A stretch of 64,000 nt of DNA, taken from contig BSBN01000494.1 of NCBI GenBank assembly GCA_027924645.1, forward strand, positions 320,001 to 384,000, given 5' to 3'. The translations under genes and the position numbers were made by a program. The notes under the pieces were generated by a model. That model saw nothing but the letters and a program-made list of their open reading frames with translations. It was not told the DNA's origin and searched no databases. Source of the DNA: Cunninghamia lanceolata. Its lineage: Eukaryota > Streptophyta > Pinopsida > Cupressales > Cupressaceae. How positions within the stretch are numbered: the first letter of the stretch is position 1; the number at the start of each line of letters is the position of its first letter. Positions 24,174 through 36,499 of the stretch are shown piece by piece.

Positions 24174-24530
24174 TGTGTTAGGAATTGCAAGCAGAAGATA
24201 TCAATTAAATGCAAATAAAGATTAAATAGAAGAATGAAAATACATAGAAATAATAACAGCGAGAGACAAGTTTTAACGTGGTTCATCCAAACTCAGGCTA
24301 CATCCACCAACAAAGAGTCTAATATTATTATCCAGTAAATCAAACTGATTACAACTAGCAATCCTTACAACTCAATACCATTGCAAATGCTACAATACAA
24401 TATCAAAATGCCACCTGCAACATACATCCCAGCCACTTATAACAAGCCTTTTGAAAGCTTCTAGAATTAGGGTTTTAGAATGTCATTTTTCTTTTGTCAA
24501 TTAAAAAAAATTAACAACTGACTCTGAACA
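24174..24530 (-). repeat. 3' LTR of copia element 1
   Basis: It begins TGTGTTAGGAATTG and ends CTGAACA on the plus strand. It aligns along its length with 28812-29167. An extra ~150 bp with two GTGGGA-type purine phrases (24600-24690) separates it from the coding end. Confidence 0.88.
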
Positions 24531-24732
24531 AGCAAAAAAGAGGGAAATTTTTTTTTGGGGGGTTGCACCCCTGAACCTCGGTGAGGATACATTCTGAGTG
24601 TACAATACTTGCATGATTAGTCACCACATACCAATAGTTTCCCACTCTGAGACTGATCAGACTCCACACCAAACAATCTCCCACTTGGAGACTGATCCTA
24701 GATGACACCATTGCGCATGCAACTCCCACTAG

Positions 24733-26212
24733 AAATAAGCACCCTGGACTCTATTGTTCTTATTTTATTATTTTCAGTCTTGAAGACCAACCGAAGCTGA
24801 AGAGGAGCTCATCTTCTCCCTTGTCACTGCCTTCATAAACATATCCACTAGATTTTCATCTATATGTATCTTTTCCATTTATAACTGTCCATCATCCAAC
24901 ACCGACAGGATGAAGTGATACCTTAGTTGTATGTATTTGGTCTTTGAATGCAAGGCAAAATTCTTTACAAGATGTATGGCACTCTAACTATCTGTAAACA
25001 AATAATTGTTAGCCTATTGTTTGCCAATTCTTCCATGAAATATTGTAGCCATATCATTTCCTTGCTTGCCTCTATTACAGCTACATACTCTGCCTCCGTG
25101 GTGGATAAAGCAACAACCTTTTGCAACCATGAGATCCAACTCACTACTGTCCCACCTACAGTAAAGATATAACCTGTAGTACTTCACCTGGTATCAATAT
25201 CCCCTACAAAATATGAGTCTACATAACCTACTAGATTAGTATTAGAGGCCCCAAAATATAAGTGTTTATTGGATGTACCTCTCAAATATCTAAGAATCCA
25301 TTTTACTGCATTCCAATGCTCCAATCCAGGATTACTCATATACCTGCTAACAACTCCTACAACATGTGCAATATCTGGTCTCGTGGATACCATGGCGTAC
25401 ATTAAACTTCCTATAGCTGAAGCATATGGTACCTTGGACATTTTATCTTCCTCCTCTTGTGTCTTTGGACACATCTCCTTAGTCAATTTCAAATGACTAG
25501 GCAAAGGTGTGCTAACAACTTTTGCATTCACCATATGGAATCTTTGCAGCACCTTTTCAACACAATCAGCCTGAGATAGAGTCAATTTTCTGTTCTTCCT
25601 ATCTCTACAAATTTTTATATCAAGGATTTGTTTTGTTGTCCCCAAATCCTTCATAGCAAATGATTGTGCTAACTATTGTTTTAACTCTCTTATGTGATTC
25701 ATGTTAGACCCTGCTACAAGCATGTCATCAACATATAAACATAAAATAATGTAGCTGTCATTATCCAACCTCTTAAAATAAACACAATGGTCAGAATTAC
25801 ACTGGTTGTAGCCTTGCTTAGCCATAAAACTATCAAATTTCAAGTACCATTGCCAAGGTGCCTGTTTCAAGCCATATAAGCTCTTCTACAATTTGTACAC
25901 CAATTTCTCCTTACCTTTGACCTCAAATCCTTGGGACTATTCCATATATATCTCCTCCTCCAAATCACCATGGAGAAAGGTAGTTTTCACATCTAGTTGT
26001 TCTAAATGCAAATCTTCAGCAACCATAATACTTAAAATAGTACGAATAGAAGTCATCTTAAAAACTGGAGAAAAAATCTCATCAAAATCAATGCCCTTTT
26101 TATGTGCAAATCCTTTTACAACTAACCTGGATTTAAATCTCTTCTTACCTCCATCTTTCTCTTTCAGCCTATAAACCCATTTATTTGATAAAGCTTTTTT
26201 ACCTGGAGGCAA
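24733..26212 (-). pseudogene. Copia element 1 reverse transcriptase and RNase H, broken
   Basis: The minus strand gives RT text from KALSNKWVYRLKEKDGGKK (start ~26200) through FKTRLVxKGF-like, FDEIFSPVFKMTSIRT and QLDVKTTFLHGDLEEEIYM. The catalytic YVDDML follows in the 25673-25870 piece, and then the RT-RNase H connection (VPYASAIGSLMYAMVSTRPDIA). RNase H includes LVGYVDSYFVGD, where an expected TDAD/D-A-D-like motif is altered, and VALSTTEAEYVA near 25090. Stops fall at 25935, 25672 and beyond 24990. The protein would copy element RNA to DNA. Confidence 0.88.
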
Positions 26213-26230
26213 CGTGTATAATTCCCAAGT

Positions 26231-27452
26231 CTAATTTTTCAGCAAGGAGTCCATTTCTTCTTTCATTGCAAACTCCCATTTAACCTTTGTATCCACCTGC
26301 ATAGCTTCATCATACCCTTCCGATTCACCAGCATCTGTTAAAAAAATAGAATACAAAGAGGGAGAAAACCTTTCAAGAGGTCTACTTAGCCTTGTTGACC
26401 ACCTAACATTCACTGGAGTTTGTGGTATTTCTTGTTACTGTTGCGGAGCATGAGGAACTATTAGAACATAACTATCTAGAGTATCATCCAGCACCACATA
26501 ATCCTTTTCTTTCTTCTCATGCTACTGCAACAAATCTTTGTACACCACCTTCTCATTGAATACAATATCCCTGCTTCTCACAATTTTTAGATTTTCAACA
26601 TCCCAAAGCCTATAACCAAATTCATCAATGCCATATCCAACAAAGATACACTTTTTTGATTTTACATCTAGCTTGGTTCTATTTTTAGAATCTACATGTG
26701 CAAATGCTTCACATCTGAAGGTTTTGAGAAAAGAATAACTCACCTTCTTACCTGTCCATGCTTCCTCTAGAACCACAGCCCAAAGGAACTGAAGGACCTG
26801 TATTAATTAAATATACAACAATATTGACAACCTCTGCCCACATGTTTAAAGGCAGACCAACATGCAATCTCATGCTCCTTGCACGCTCCATTATTGTCCT
26901 ATTCATGCGCTCAACCACTCCATTTTCTTGTAGAGTCCATAGAACTATTTTCTACCTATGAATTCCATTAAAGGAACAATAATCCTCAAACTCTTTGCTG
27001 CAATACTCACCACCATTATCAGCTCTGAGACATTTTAATCTTTTACTGGTCTCATTCTCAACCAAGCTTTTCCATTTCTTAAATGTTTCATATACATCAG
27101 ATTTCTACCTAAGAAAATTAATCCAAACCTTCCTAGTTGCATCATCTATGAATGTATCATAATATTGAGAGCCACCGAGAGAAGATACCTACACTGGTCC
27201 CCATACATCTGTATGCACAAGCTCCAACTTTTCATCTTTCTTTTGCTTTCCATCCTTGAGAAAACTAACTCTCTTTTGTTTGCCATACACACAACTTTCA
27301 CAAAAATCCATATTAATACATTTTAGACCTGGTAAAAAATTCTTAGAATGAAGTACCTTCATACCTTTTTCACTCATATGCCCAAGTCTGTTATGCCATA
27401 GTGTTGTCTCAGAACCTACAGCAACTGTTTCAGTCTCTTCATGCAAACCCAT
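26231..27452 (-). pseudogene. Copia element 1 integrase region, broken
   Basis: The pre-integrase zinc motif is visible at ~27280-27430 (LWHNRLGHMSEKGM...CESCVYGKQKRVSF), followed by LVHTDVWGPV, the first catalytic Asp of integrase. The 26522-26776 piece holds the copia-type integrase C-terminus (CEAFAHVDSKNR...KKCIFVGYG...GYRLWD). The part with the second Asp and the Glu (26780-27185) is crossed by stops. This segment sits in a different frame from its neighbours at 27189-27452, so a frameshift has occurred. Confidence 0.82.
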
Positions 27453-28162
27453 ATTAAATGTTCCTGAACCTATTTAGTTTTTCTCTGCAACAACTAAAGT
27501 AGAAGGAATAGTATGACCTGTACAAAGATATAAGGTGCCTACTTTCACACATTTTGCTACTATTAAGGCACCTCTTGAAACCTTCCAATTTTTATCACTG
27601 AAAGTAACTATGCAACCTTAATCAACTAACTACCCTGCTGAAATTAAATTCCTACTCAGGCTTGGAATGTGCCTTACCTCTTGTAGTAGCCAATGATTCC
27701 CATTCTACAACTTAATCTTGATTCTTCCCTTTCCAACAATCTAACAAGGTTCGTTATCTTGCAAATAAACCAACCCAAAATCCCCTTGGACGTAATCAAG
27801 AAAATAACTTCTATGGGGTGTAGCATGAAATGAGGCCCTTGAATCTAAAACCCATGAATCATCAACATTATTTAGGGAAAGAATCAAAGCATCATCTTCA
27901 GATTTATTACTTACCACATTTTCCTCCTTATTGCCTTCTTGTTTGTCTCCTTTACTCTTCCGAGACCAGCAATCTTTCTTCAGATGACCTAGTTTCCCAT
28001 AGTACCAGCAATCCTTCTATCCTCTGGATTGGGACCTCTTGTCCTTTGATTTTCCTCGTGACTTCCCATGACCTCTAGAACCTTTTCTTCTCTCCTTTGA
28101 TATGCCCCTAGGCTTTCTACATTCAAAACACTACCTAATGTGGACCCTCCTGAGCTTTTCCA

Positions 28163-28700
28163 TCACATTTCCTCTCTAAGAATAACACCAACAACATCAT
28201 CGAATTTCAAAGTATTTGAACCAGAGACAGAGTTACTTACAACCATTACCAAGCTATTCCAACTTTCTAGAAAAGAACATAAAACCAAGAGAGCCCTCAC
28301 CTCTTCATCAAATTTCACTTTTACATAAGTTAACTGACTGGTAATCATATTAAACTCATTTAAATGATTTATCACAGATCCACCTTCAATCATTTTTAGA
28401 TTAAACAAACACTTCATGAGAAATACCTTTTTTGAGGCTGAGGGTTTTTCATACAATTTAGCCAAAGATTTCATCAGTTCATCTATTGTCTTCACTTCTA
28501 TTATATTGAACACCACATATGGTGTCAGGCACAACCGAATGGTTCCCAGTGCCTTTCTATTTAGAAGATTCCAATCCTCATTAGTCATTGTTTCCAGTTT
28601 CTTGGCTATTCCTCCCAACGGCCTCCACAAATCCTTATGATAGAGATAATCCTCCATCTACATCTTCCATAACTGATAGTTCTGCCCATTGAATTTATCT
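28163..28700 (-). pseudogene. Copia element 1 gag (UBN2-type), partly open
   Basis: A 164-residue minus frame has the copia capsid pattern: W..L..KALGTIRLCL, a LYEKPSASKKVFLMKCLFNLKM segment (quoted in parts), and HLNEFNMITSQL. Upstream text near 28700 (KLKVDKFNGQNYQLWKM-like) is in frame past a stop at 28658. Downstream at ~27990-28040 a zinc-knuckle-like region (CWYYGKLGH) has lost a Cys. The product would form the particle shell. Confidence 0.85.
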
Positions 28701-28797
28701 ACCTTTAATTTACCCTCATCTGCCATTGCTCCCACTTAACCGTGAGACTCCCACTCAACCGTGAGACCTTCGTGTAGACGATAATCAAACACAACCC

Positions 28798-28809
28798 GCT
28801 CTGATAGCA
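28798..28809 (-). other. Primer binding site of copia element 1
   Basis: On the minus strand this reads TGCTATCAGAGC, one base from the usual TGGTATCAGAGC complement of initiator-Met tRNA. It abuts the 5' LTR at 28812. Confidence 0.8.
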
Positions 28810-28811
28810 CT

Positions 28812-29167
28812 TTTTAGGAATTACATGTAGAAGATATCAATTAAATGCAAATAAAGATTAAATAGAGGAATGAAAATACACAGAAATAATAACAACAAGA
28901 GACAAGTTTTAACGTGGTTCACCCAAACTCAGGCTACATCCACCAACAAAGAGTCCAATATTATTATCCAATAAATCAAACCAATTACAACCAGCGATCC
29001 TTGCAACTTAATACCGCTACAAATGCTACAATACAATATCAAAATCCCACCCATAACATACATCCCAACCGCTTATAACAAGCCTTTTGGAAGCTTCTAG
29101 AATTAGGGTTTTACAATGTCATTTTTCTTTTGTCAGTTAACAAAAAATTAACAACCGACTTCGAACA
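28812..29167 (-). repeat. 5' LTR of copia element 1
   Basis: It is homologous to 24174-24530 throughout, including TTTTAACGTGGTTC and AATTAGGGTTTTA phrases. Its inner end reads TTTTAGG where the other copy has TGTTAGG. It ends in CGAACA at 29167, followed by TSD GGTAA and then Helitron coding sequence. Confidence 0.88.
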
Positions 29168-30390
29168 GGTAAAGAACTAATACATTTTGGGTCTACTTTA
29201 TGGGGGACAAGAACATATTGGAACAAGTGTTGTGGTGATATAACAAATATGATCAACCAAATAGGTTCACTAACTTTTTTTTTCACATTGAGTGCAACTA
29301 AGACAAAATGGCTTGATTTACACAAACTTTTTGCAACCAATAATACATCTACATTGCACTCCAACAAACATCACACAGATAATGTGTTAAAAATCCCACA
29401 CACAACATCCGTATATCTACATCAACAATTTGTAATTTTATGTGAGGAGGTCATTAATAAGCTCATCTATGCACAAAATTACTGGTATAGGTATGAATGG
29501 CAGCATCGAGGTTCTGCACATAGACATGGATTCCTTTGGCTCTAAAATGCACCAAACATGGATACATTAGATTGGGAAAATAATGTAGAAGTGAATAGAA
29601 TAAAAGAATTCTTTGACAACTACATCACTGCTTGGAACCCTCATTCTAAGTCTAAAATAAACAACATGATACATAGAACTCCAATGGATGATCCATGCCT
29701 ATTAAACACATGAAATATTCTCTACCAACCCGCACAATGATTAAGAAGAGTTAATTAATCGTGTACAAAGACACATTAAATGCAGCAAGAGGACTTGCCT
29801 ATGTAAGAAAGAGAAACATGTAGAATGTAGATACAAGGCTCCATGGAAAGAACAAGAAAAATCCACATTGTCATGCGATGAATCAAGGAACAAATCTTAT
29901 GAACCATCAAGAAATGATGACAGGTTAAACATTCATAACCCTAAGATGCTCTCAATATGGAGAGCTAATATAGACTGCCACCTTGTTATCTCATGACTAC
30001 TTGTTCTCAAATATATTTCCAAGTGTGCATCTAAAGTTGAAAGAAAATTAGGGAGTTGTGTAAATATGTTAGCAAGAATATGTGCAAATAAAATATTAGA
30101 AGACCAGGCTTTAAGAGCATATCAAAAATTCATGGTAGAGATTTTTGTAGAACGAGATATAAAAGCACAAGAAATATGTCATATGCTACAAAAATTACCT
30201 CTTGTGATTTGTAATCAAAATTTTATATCATTGAATGTAGGAAAGAAAGTGTTCTGTCACCTAAAAAAAATAGCCGTTAGTGAGATACAATCATATATGC
30301 AACGCTCATCTCACCTAGAAACAATAACACTACTTGAATCATCAAGATCCTTCACATATGTTGCTCACCACAAAGGATCCAAATGGTAGG
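29168..30390 (+). pseudogene. Helitron Rep (HUH) endonuclease part
   Basis: Directly after the copia TSD the Helitron protein resumes: HFGSTLWGTRTYW, then MINQIGSLTFFFTLSATKT. The HUH motif is preserved at ~29505-29540 (WQHRGSAHRHGFLWL, with the two His of HxH). The tyrosine motif near 30006 reads LKYISKCASK; the first Tyr is kept and the second position, normally Tyr, is Cys (codon TGT at 30024). The product would nick and rejoin DNA at the Helitron ends. A TAA after FLWL (~29543) and further stops near 29712, 29737 and 29996 break the frame. The segment runs on to a C-terminal Rep region ending near 30390. Confidence 0.88.
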
Positions 30391-32256
30391 ATAGAAAAGA
30401 AAAGACAATAGTACAGGTAATTCCACAGTTCTATAGCATTCCAAAAGAAGACTCTAAATATTTTGAAACTTTCTTTTGGAGTGTATTAATTCTATATAAA
30501 CATATTTGTCAAATTGACAGAGATATAGCTCAACAAAGAAGAAATCATCAATAATTGGAAGCACATGAATACACAAAAATACAAAGCATGGCATATTGAT
30601 TGCACATATGAAATTGAGGATGTGCTTGAAGAGGAAGACTATTCTGATAAAGAGATGGATATACAAGATATTATAGAAATAAATGAATGGGAGTTACTAT
30701 CTCAAATGGGCATTGCTAATAGTCTCAATTTAAATGAACTTGAAATGCTAGGTCGGCATGATTTTGACAACAATAACAAATGGGAAAAACATAATGTTCA
30801 ACCACTTTTGCATGATGTTGCAATTCAATTTGTAAACATAAATAAGACGTCCCAACAAGATGTCCATCCCCCCTTAGCTTTGTACAACCAAAACTATACA
30901 TTGTCATCAAAACAACAACTAGCACTTACTATCATTACAACTCACTCAATAGATTTAATGCATCAAAACAACCACTACATGTGCTCATACAAGGAACTGT
31001 AGGAACAAGAAAATCTTATCTAATTAGTTGCATAAGAAATACACTTCAAAATCAAGTACCAGAAAGAGAAAACCCACTCCTTGTTCTTGCCCCAATAGGA
31101 ATTGTAGCATTTAACATATAAGCCTCAACTATACATGCAACCCTCAGGATTCCAATTAAATAAATGTAACCATTGCAAGGACAAACATTGACAACATTTC
31201 AAGAAGGTATGAAAAACATACAATACATTCTTATTGATGGGATGAGCTTCATTGGCCCAAAACTACTATTGAAAATTAAGAGCAAGTTAGGAGAAGCAAT
31301 CCCCCAACAAGCACATCTCTGCTTTGGTGGCATTTTTATAATTCTTGTAGGAGACCTTGCCCAACTGCCACCTATGATGGAAAAACCTATCTATGCATCA
31401 CACACAATTGCAATAAATCTATGGCACAAATTTAATACAATTGTTACATTGCAAACAATATTTAGACACCAAGGCGATAATCCATTTCAAATGTAATTTC
31501 GTCATATATTACAAAACATGCATAATGCAAAACCTACACAACATGATTAGGAAGTATTAATGACCCGCACAAACAAGCAACTAACAACAACTAAACAAGA
31601 AGATTTTGACCAATCAATACACTTGTTTGCAACAAATGAGCTAGTAATAAATTACACAATGTAAAAAAAAGCGAAAGCTACTAAATCTTCCTATTGCACT
31701 TAGTCTTGCGGTAAATACACAATGTAAGTTGGGCACTGATAGCAATGATGAGCAACTTCCCCAAGAGGTTTTAATAAGAAAATGTCAACGTGACATGCTT
31801 ACAACAAACTTATGGAATCAAGCTAGACTTGTAAATGGATCTCTTGGAGAGGTCAAAGATATTATATATCCAATTGGATCAAAACCACTAGAATTGCCTA
31901 CGTACATTACAGTAACATTTGACAACTATAACAGTCCACAATGGGATGAAACAAATCTAAAAACTATACCAGTACAACCTACATCATGAGGCAATCGTAG
32001 GTAAATATCACTATCCATGGCATGGGCTATCACTATACATAAATCACAAGGCCTTACACTAAACAAAGCCACAATTGATATTGGTAAAACTAAAAGACAA
32101 GGCCTCACATTTACAACAATGTCTAGAGTCAAGTCTATAAAAGGTCTTCGTATAGAGCGTACATTCTCTTTTGACCGCTACTCCAGAATGAAAAAGAACC
32201 CCTACAACATTATTATAAAGAAAGAAGAAGCTCTCCTAGAACTGCTCTCACAATAG
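30391..32256 (+). pseudogene. Helitron PIF1-like helicase part
   Basis: This is the superfamily 1B helicase domain fused to Rep in Helitrons. Walker A is at ~30985-31010 and reads GTVGTRKS, with Arg replacing the last Gly of GxxGxGKS. Walker B and motif III are visible at ~31210-31375 (YILIDGMSFIGPKLL, where a Glu is expected after Asp; then ILVGDLAQLPP). Motif-V/VI-like text closes the protein at ~32014-32160 (AWAITIHKSQGLTLNKA, then TFTTMSRVKSIKGL), and the frame ends with TAG at 32254. Stops and frameshifts at ~31003, 31120, 31494 and 31660 inactivate it. The 18-kb unit begins four bases after the stop codon. Confidence 0.88.
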
Positions 32257-32259
32257 TAA
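32255..32259. other. Target site duplication (left) of the 18-kb unit
   Basis: AGTAA here is repeated exactly at 50490-50494. The first two bases are the last two of the Helitron stop codon TAG. Confidence 0.85.
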
Positions 32260-33545
32260 TGTAACGCCCCTGCCAAGGAACCCCAGACGACAAGACTAAC
32301 TAGACCTAATAAAAGAATTTTTTTTATTTAATTGATAACTATAGAATGCATAACATAACAAGATAACTAATCCTAGGTCCTCTAAGGTTCCTTGACTGCA
32401 CTACTGGCAAAACAAGGTTACTGGAACATTTCATTAACAATCAAAGATGAACATCACATTAATTGATATTATTTGTTTCCACATGTGACAACCGAAAATC
32501 AACATTAAAGATCATCTTCTAACTACTATCACAAATGACGCATTACCTTACAGTACTCATTACAAGATGAATTCATCAATAATAATTACATCATTACAAT
32601 AATCACCATGTTGCTTTCCTCAGCACATGGGAGAGATTGCATCAAGATACATTAAGAAGTACAAACTGATATACCACCAATCTACATTACATGAAAAGCT
32701 TGCCTTCGCAAACTGGAACAAGAACTAGAGTTCACAACACAAAGAATAGTCTTCGAGCTCACAAACATGAAGCAAGAATACCCAATGGAGAAAAGGCACC
32801 AACCTCCTGACCATGTGGAACCCTGAGGTCCACCCCCCTGCTAGGAGATATCACAAGATTCCACATCCAATGAATAGACAGGAGAACAACAGGCTAACAT
32901 AAGCAACAGGGTTATACATGACTTCAATCACTATACTACCAACAATCAACATCACTTACACACTTAACTGCACTTCCAGAGGCACTCACACAATAGAAAG
33001 AGGAAATACAACTAGGTAGTGCTAGACTGCAATAGGGAATCCAGTGTCATCACATAGCTTGATATGCGTTGTCCTGGTAGATCTTCTTAGGCCCCGGCCC
33101 CCATACAAACTCATGCAGAACCAACATGCCTTTCATGAGGACAAGCAGTTGATATTTCCATTCCAGGCCTTCTCATCTCATCTCAAGCCTAAATGAGCAC
33201 TTGAGCCATGAGTCAGGCATACATTATCTTGATTAATGTGAACTCTACCCACCCCCTAATTCATTATTAAGGTTATCACTGGATTAAGAAACCCTCCAAT
33301 GGGTTGTCCTAGACACCACTTTGGGTTCTGGCCCCCATTAAGGGCCACTCCCCCTACTTTCAACTAGTAAACCCAACTCAGGGCAAGGCATTGACCATCT
33401 TGTACAATTATCATAGCAAATTAATAGTGTAAAATTCTAACTACATAGGTATACTTTGTTATTATCTAATCTACAATCATGCAATTTTTGATATTTGAAT
33501 AACCCAAATTTCCCTTTATTTTATACACAACCAAATATTCACTTG
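32260..33545. repeat. Left direct repeat (LTR-like) of the 18-kb unit
   Basis: It starts TGTAACGCCCCTGCCAAGG. From ~32332 it aligns in the same orientation with 40849-41194 and then 48741-49960. In a 58-base window at ~33316 I count three differences from the right copy. There is no coding region. The phrase GATAACTAATCCTAGG (32360) also appears at 40871 and 50441. Confidence 0.8.
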
Positions 33546-33617
33546 ACTATTAGCTTATCTGGTTATAATCCTTTAATTAAATCGCATTTCGTTTCCTTAT
33601 ATAAAAAAACATTCTTG

Positions 33618-34063
33618 ACTATTCACCAAAATATAATAATTAATAAAATGTAACACATTATATTTACTACATTCATATTACCGATAAAAGGGAAATCATC
33701 ATATTTTTACTTCCTTAAATACTCAATTTTGAATCAATTTACTTAATTACTTTCTATACTAAATGAAGTATACTAAAATAGTAAGCAGGAACTAAATATA
33801 ATAATTCAAATTTCTAGAATAATGAAGGGAGTCTCATCATAGAGGAAACATGATTCAAGAGATAATAGATGCAATTACCCTCGAAGACATAAAAGAATAA
33901 CATTTTAACCTTCACATTATAGAGAAGGACATAATTCTTTAGGAATAAATAGTTATGAGTTTGCCTATTAATAGGGAGGATAAGTGAAGGGATTAATTTA
34001 TAGTTACGTTAAAATCTGAATGATAAAATCTTATTTAAACTATTTGAATGAACACAAATGCAA
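33618..34063 (+). repeat. Left arm of a ~430-bp inverted repeat
   Basis: This segment is the reverse complement of 40411-40840. The 61 bases at 33639-33699 match 40762-40822 exactly in inverted sense, and a 39-base window near 34030 has one mismatch. It is AT-rich and non-coding. Confidence 0.88.
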
Positions 34064-34440
34064 TTTATTAAAAATATTAAAAGGAAGTTTAACGGTAAGA
34101 ATAGAAGGTAGCTGGATTCATTAAATATTTTATAAGTCTATTGTATCGATAAAAGGATGTGGTGGTTGGTATTTTCTAATAAAGTAAGAAAAAGGAAAAC
34201 AATATACATTTCATCGAATGGGTGAGGTATAGTTCCTAATACCATCGTATCAAAAATAGATTATGGTGGAATGAGAAAAAAAAATATTTCTGATGTTAGC
34301 TACTAAGTTTTTCGTGCCTTTAAAGGCATTTAACTATTAAAATCTAAAGACCAAACTAGTTCAAAAAAATAAGCTGATCATTTCTAAAAAAGGCCGATCA
34401 CTTATCATCGGAAGGAATTAGTTTTAGTATGCAGGGCATG
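34064..34440. other. AT-rich gap, nothing recognised
   Basis: Simple A-rich sequence between the inverted-repeat arm and the PPR fragment. No coding, RNA or element end is visible. Confidence 0.4.
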
Positions 34441-35385
34441 GGCATACATCAAAGCATAAGGAAAAGAAGAATCTATTGCTATTACAAATGCCTCGAATAC
34501 ACAAGTATGAAAAATGTAGACATATTCACAAAGCACTTGAACTATTAGAAAAAAAAGATGCCTCAAAGAGAGGTCATCTCATGGAATGCGATGATTGCAA
34601 GATATGCACAAAATGCGTTTGTTGAAAAGGCTTTAGAAACGTTCAACCAAATGCAATTGGCAGATGTAAAGCTAGACTCTGAAACCTTTCCTAGCATCCT
34701 ACCAGTGCCAAAATAGTAGCTTTGGAACAGGGTATCGACATCCATCGCAGGATGAAGAATAGATAGGTTTTGTCAGATGTTGCAGTTCCAACTACCCTGG
34801 TAGACATGTATTCAAAATGTGGTAGCATAGACAAGGAATGTGAACTGATTTATAGAATGCCTCAAAGAACTGTTTGACATAATGTCATTATTGCAGGATG
34901 TGCAAAATGTGGAAGCATAGACAAGGCACGTGAACTGTTGACAGAGCGCCTCAAGAGATGTCATCTCACGGAATGCAATGCTTGCAGGATATGCACAAAA
35001 TGGATTTGTTGGATTGGTATTAGAAACTATCAAGCAAATGCAATTGATAGACGTAAAGCTAGAATCCATAACCTTTTGCACCATTCCCTACCTACACCAT
35101 CATGGGAACTTTAGAGTAGAGTATGGACATCCATCAAGGCATAATGGAAGATTTAGTTTAGTTTGATATTATAATTGGAAATGCTCTTGTAGACATAGAC
35201 GCAAAATGTGGACACACAACCAAGGCACTAAAATTGCTTAACAGAATTTCATAAAGAGATGTCATCTCATGAAATGCAAAGATTGTAGGACTGCACAAAA
35301 TAGACATGTTAAATAGGCTTTAGAGACTTACAAGGAAATGCAGTTGGAAAGTGAAGTATCAAACCACAATCACGCCAGCATCCTT
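34441..35385 (+). pseudogene. PPR-protein fragment, degenerate
   Basis: Plus-strand text in mixed frames gives QREVISWNAMIARYAQNAF, VEKALETFNQMQLADVK, KCGSIDKxxEL-like and MLAGYAQNGFVG, which are plant PPR motifs. It is a decayed relative of the fragments at 14320-15165. Several stops and shifts occur, for example TAG near 34715 and frame changes near 34840 and 34950. It stops abruptly at ~35390, where the gypsy LTR begins, so the gypsy element inserted into it. Confidence 0.8.
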
Positions 35386-35390
35386 CCTCA

Positions 35391-36472
35391 GTGTCACCAC
35401 CCCTCGCTATCTCCAAGCAAAATCCCCCCAATAGAATCCATCCTCCGTCCCTCCAACAAATACATTTCCAAAGTGAACAAGTACGAGAAAACCAACCAAC
35501 TCCAAAGAATTAAGCTAAAAAATAATTTTATTAAGTCCATAGCTAAAATAATTACCAATTACTCACTTTGCAAATTAATTCATGCAAACGGGTAACTCAT
35601 TTACCCCACATTTATGCATACCATATAATTAATTATTTACCCACAATACATTATGTTTATTTAACATATTATTATTATCAATTTAACATTACATTACACA
35701 TTAACTATAATTTATTTATTTTTATATATATTTATGTATATTTATATATTTATCAAGGTATGCCTTCTTACCTAGCAATTATTTTTAATGCACAAATTAA
35801 CCAAGGCATTTATCCAACAATTTAAATTAAATAAAATCATATGCCAACATAATCACCTACCCACTACTAGGGTCAAAATAGGACCTCAAGCAACATTGAC
35901 TAACCACTAACAAAACTAACAAGGTACCGGACCAAGTACTCATCCTCTCAGGGATGATGGCTAGGATAGGGGACCAAGTGTCATCTCTAATCAACAATCC
36001 ATTGGGTTTTAAGGCATGCTCAGACGTGACAATTCAAGTGGAGTCGATGCCTAGTACCTGTAACCTGTAGCATACAAAATGATCGAGCATATATATATAT
36101 AAGGCACACTTTGAAAGGGAATCACAGCATCCCAGGGTACTCACAAGTGAGTGACGCGACACTGTCCCTTTTCACCCAAACACATCAGCAGGAACAATGC
36201 CTAGTAATCAACTCAATCTCATAAACAATCAGCTACGTAGCAATCAAGATAAGATCAATCACATAATCATCATATTAAAATAACCACATAATGTTGATTA
36301 GTTCTCATAATCAAACCAAATCTCCATAATCATCTGAATAAAACCATATACTAATCATAACATGTGCATGAAGTCTTAAGTATTAGAAGTGTCATCAAAG
36401 CATCATCATAACAATAGTCTAAAAATAGATCAACTGTCAAACTATCAGAGAAAAAAGGTATGAGAGGCACTA
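35391..36472 (-). repeat. Probable 3' LTR of gypsy element 2
   Basis: On the minus strand it starts TGTAGTGCCTCTC immediately after a polypurine tract (TCTAGAGGGGGAGGA, 36473-36487). It would end ...GGGGTGGTGACA at 35391, exactly where PPR homology stops. A TATATATATATA run lies at ~36090. No second copy is present in the window, so the outer limit rests on the TG...CA ends and the junction with the PPR text. Confidence 0.6.
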
Positions 36473-36487
36473 CATCCTCCCCCTCTA
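36473..36487 (-). other. Polypurine tract of gypsy element 2
   Basis: TCTAGAGGGGGAGGA on the minus strand, directly before the LTR start TGTAG. This is the normal plus-strand priming site. Confidence 0.7.
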
Positions 36488-36499
36488 GAATCAGGCTTA

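Larger units (their letters stand above)
24174..29167 (-). mobile_element. Ty1/copia element 1 inserted in the Helitron Rep gene
   Basis: Two ~356-bp LTRs (24174-24530 and 28812-29167) bound a minus-strand gag-pol region. In one 104-base window of the LTRs I count seven differences, so the insertion is not recent. The order on the minus strand is 5' LTR, primer site, gag, protease/integrase, RT and RNase H, which is the copia order. TSDs GGCAA/GGTAA flank it. The pol frame has many stops and at least one frameshift. Confidence 0.92.
20890..32259 (+). mobile_element. Autonomous-type Helitron remnant (RPA70-like + Rep/helicase), ends not found
   Basis: A replication-protein-A-like gene is followed in the same orientation by a Rep/PIF1-helicase gene, the usual cargo of autonomous plant Helitrons, which move by rolling-circle replication. 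The Rep gene is split by a copia element at 24169-29172, and the helicase end is followed at once by the 18-kb unit at 32260. The Helitron 3' end should therefore lie after 50489, where an AT-rich tail resumes with AGTAAATC. I did not find a convincing 5' TC start or a hairpin-CTRR 3' end. Every coding part carries stops or frameshifts. Confidence 0.8.
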
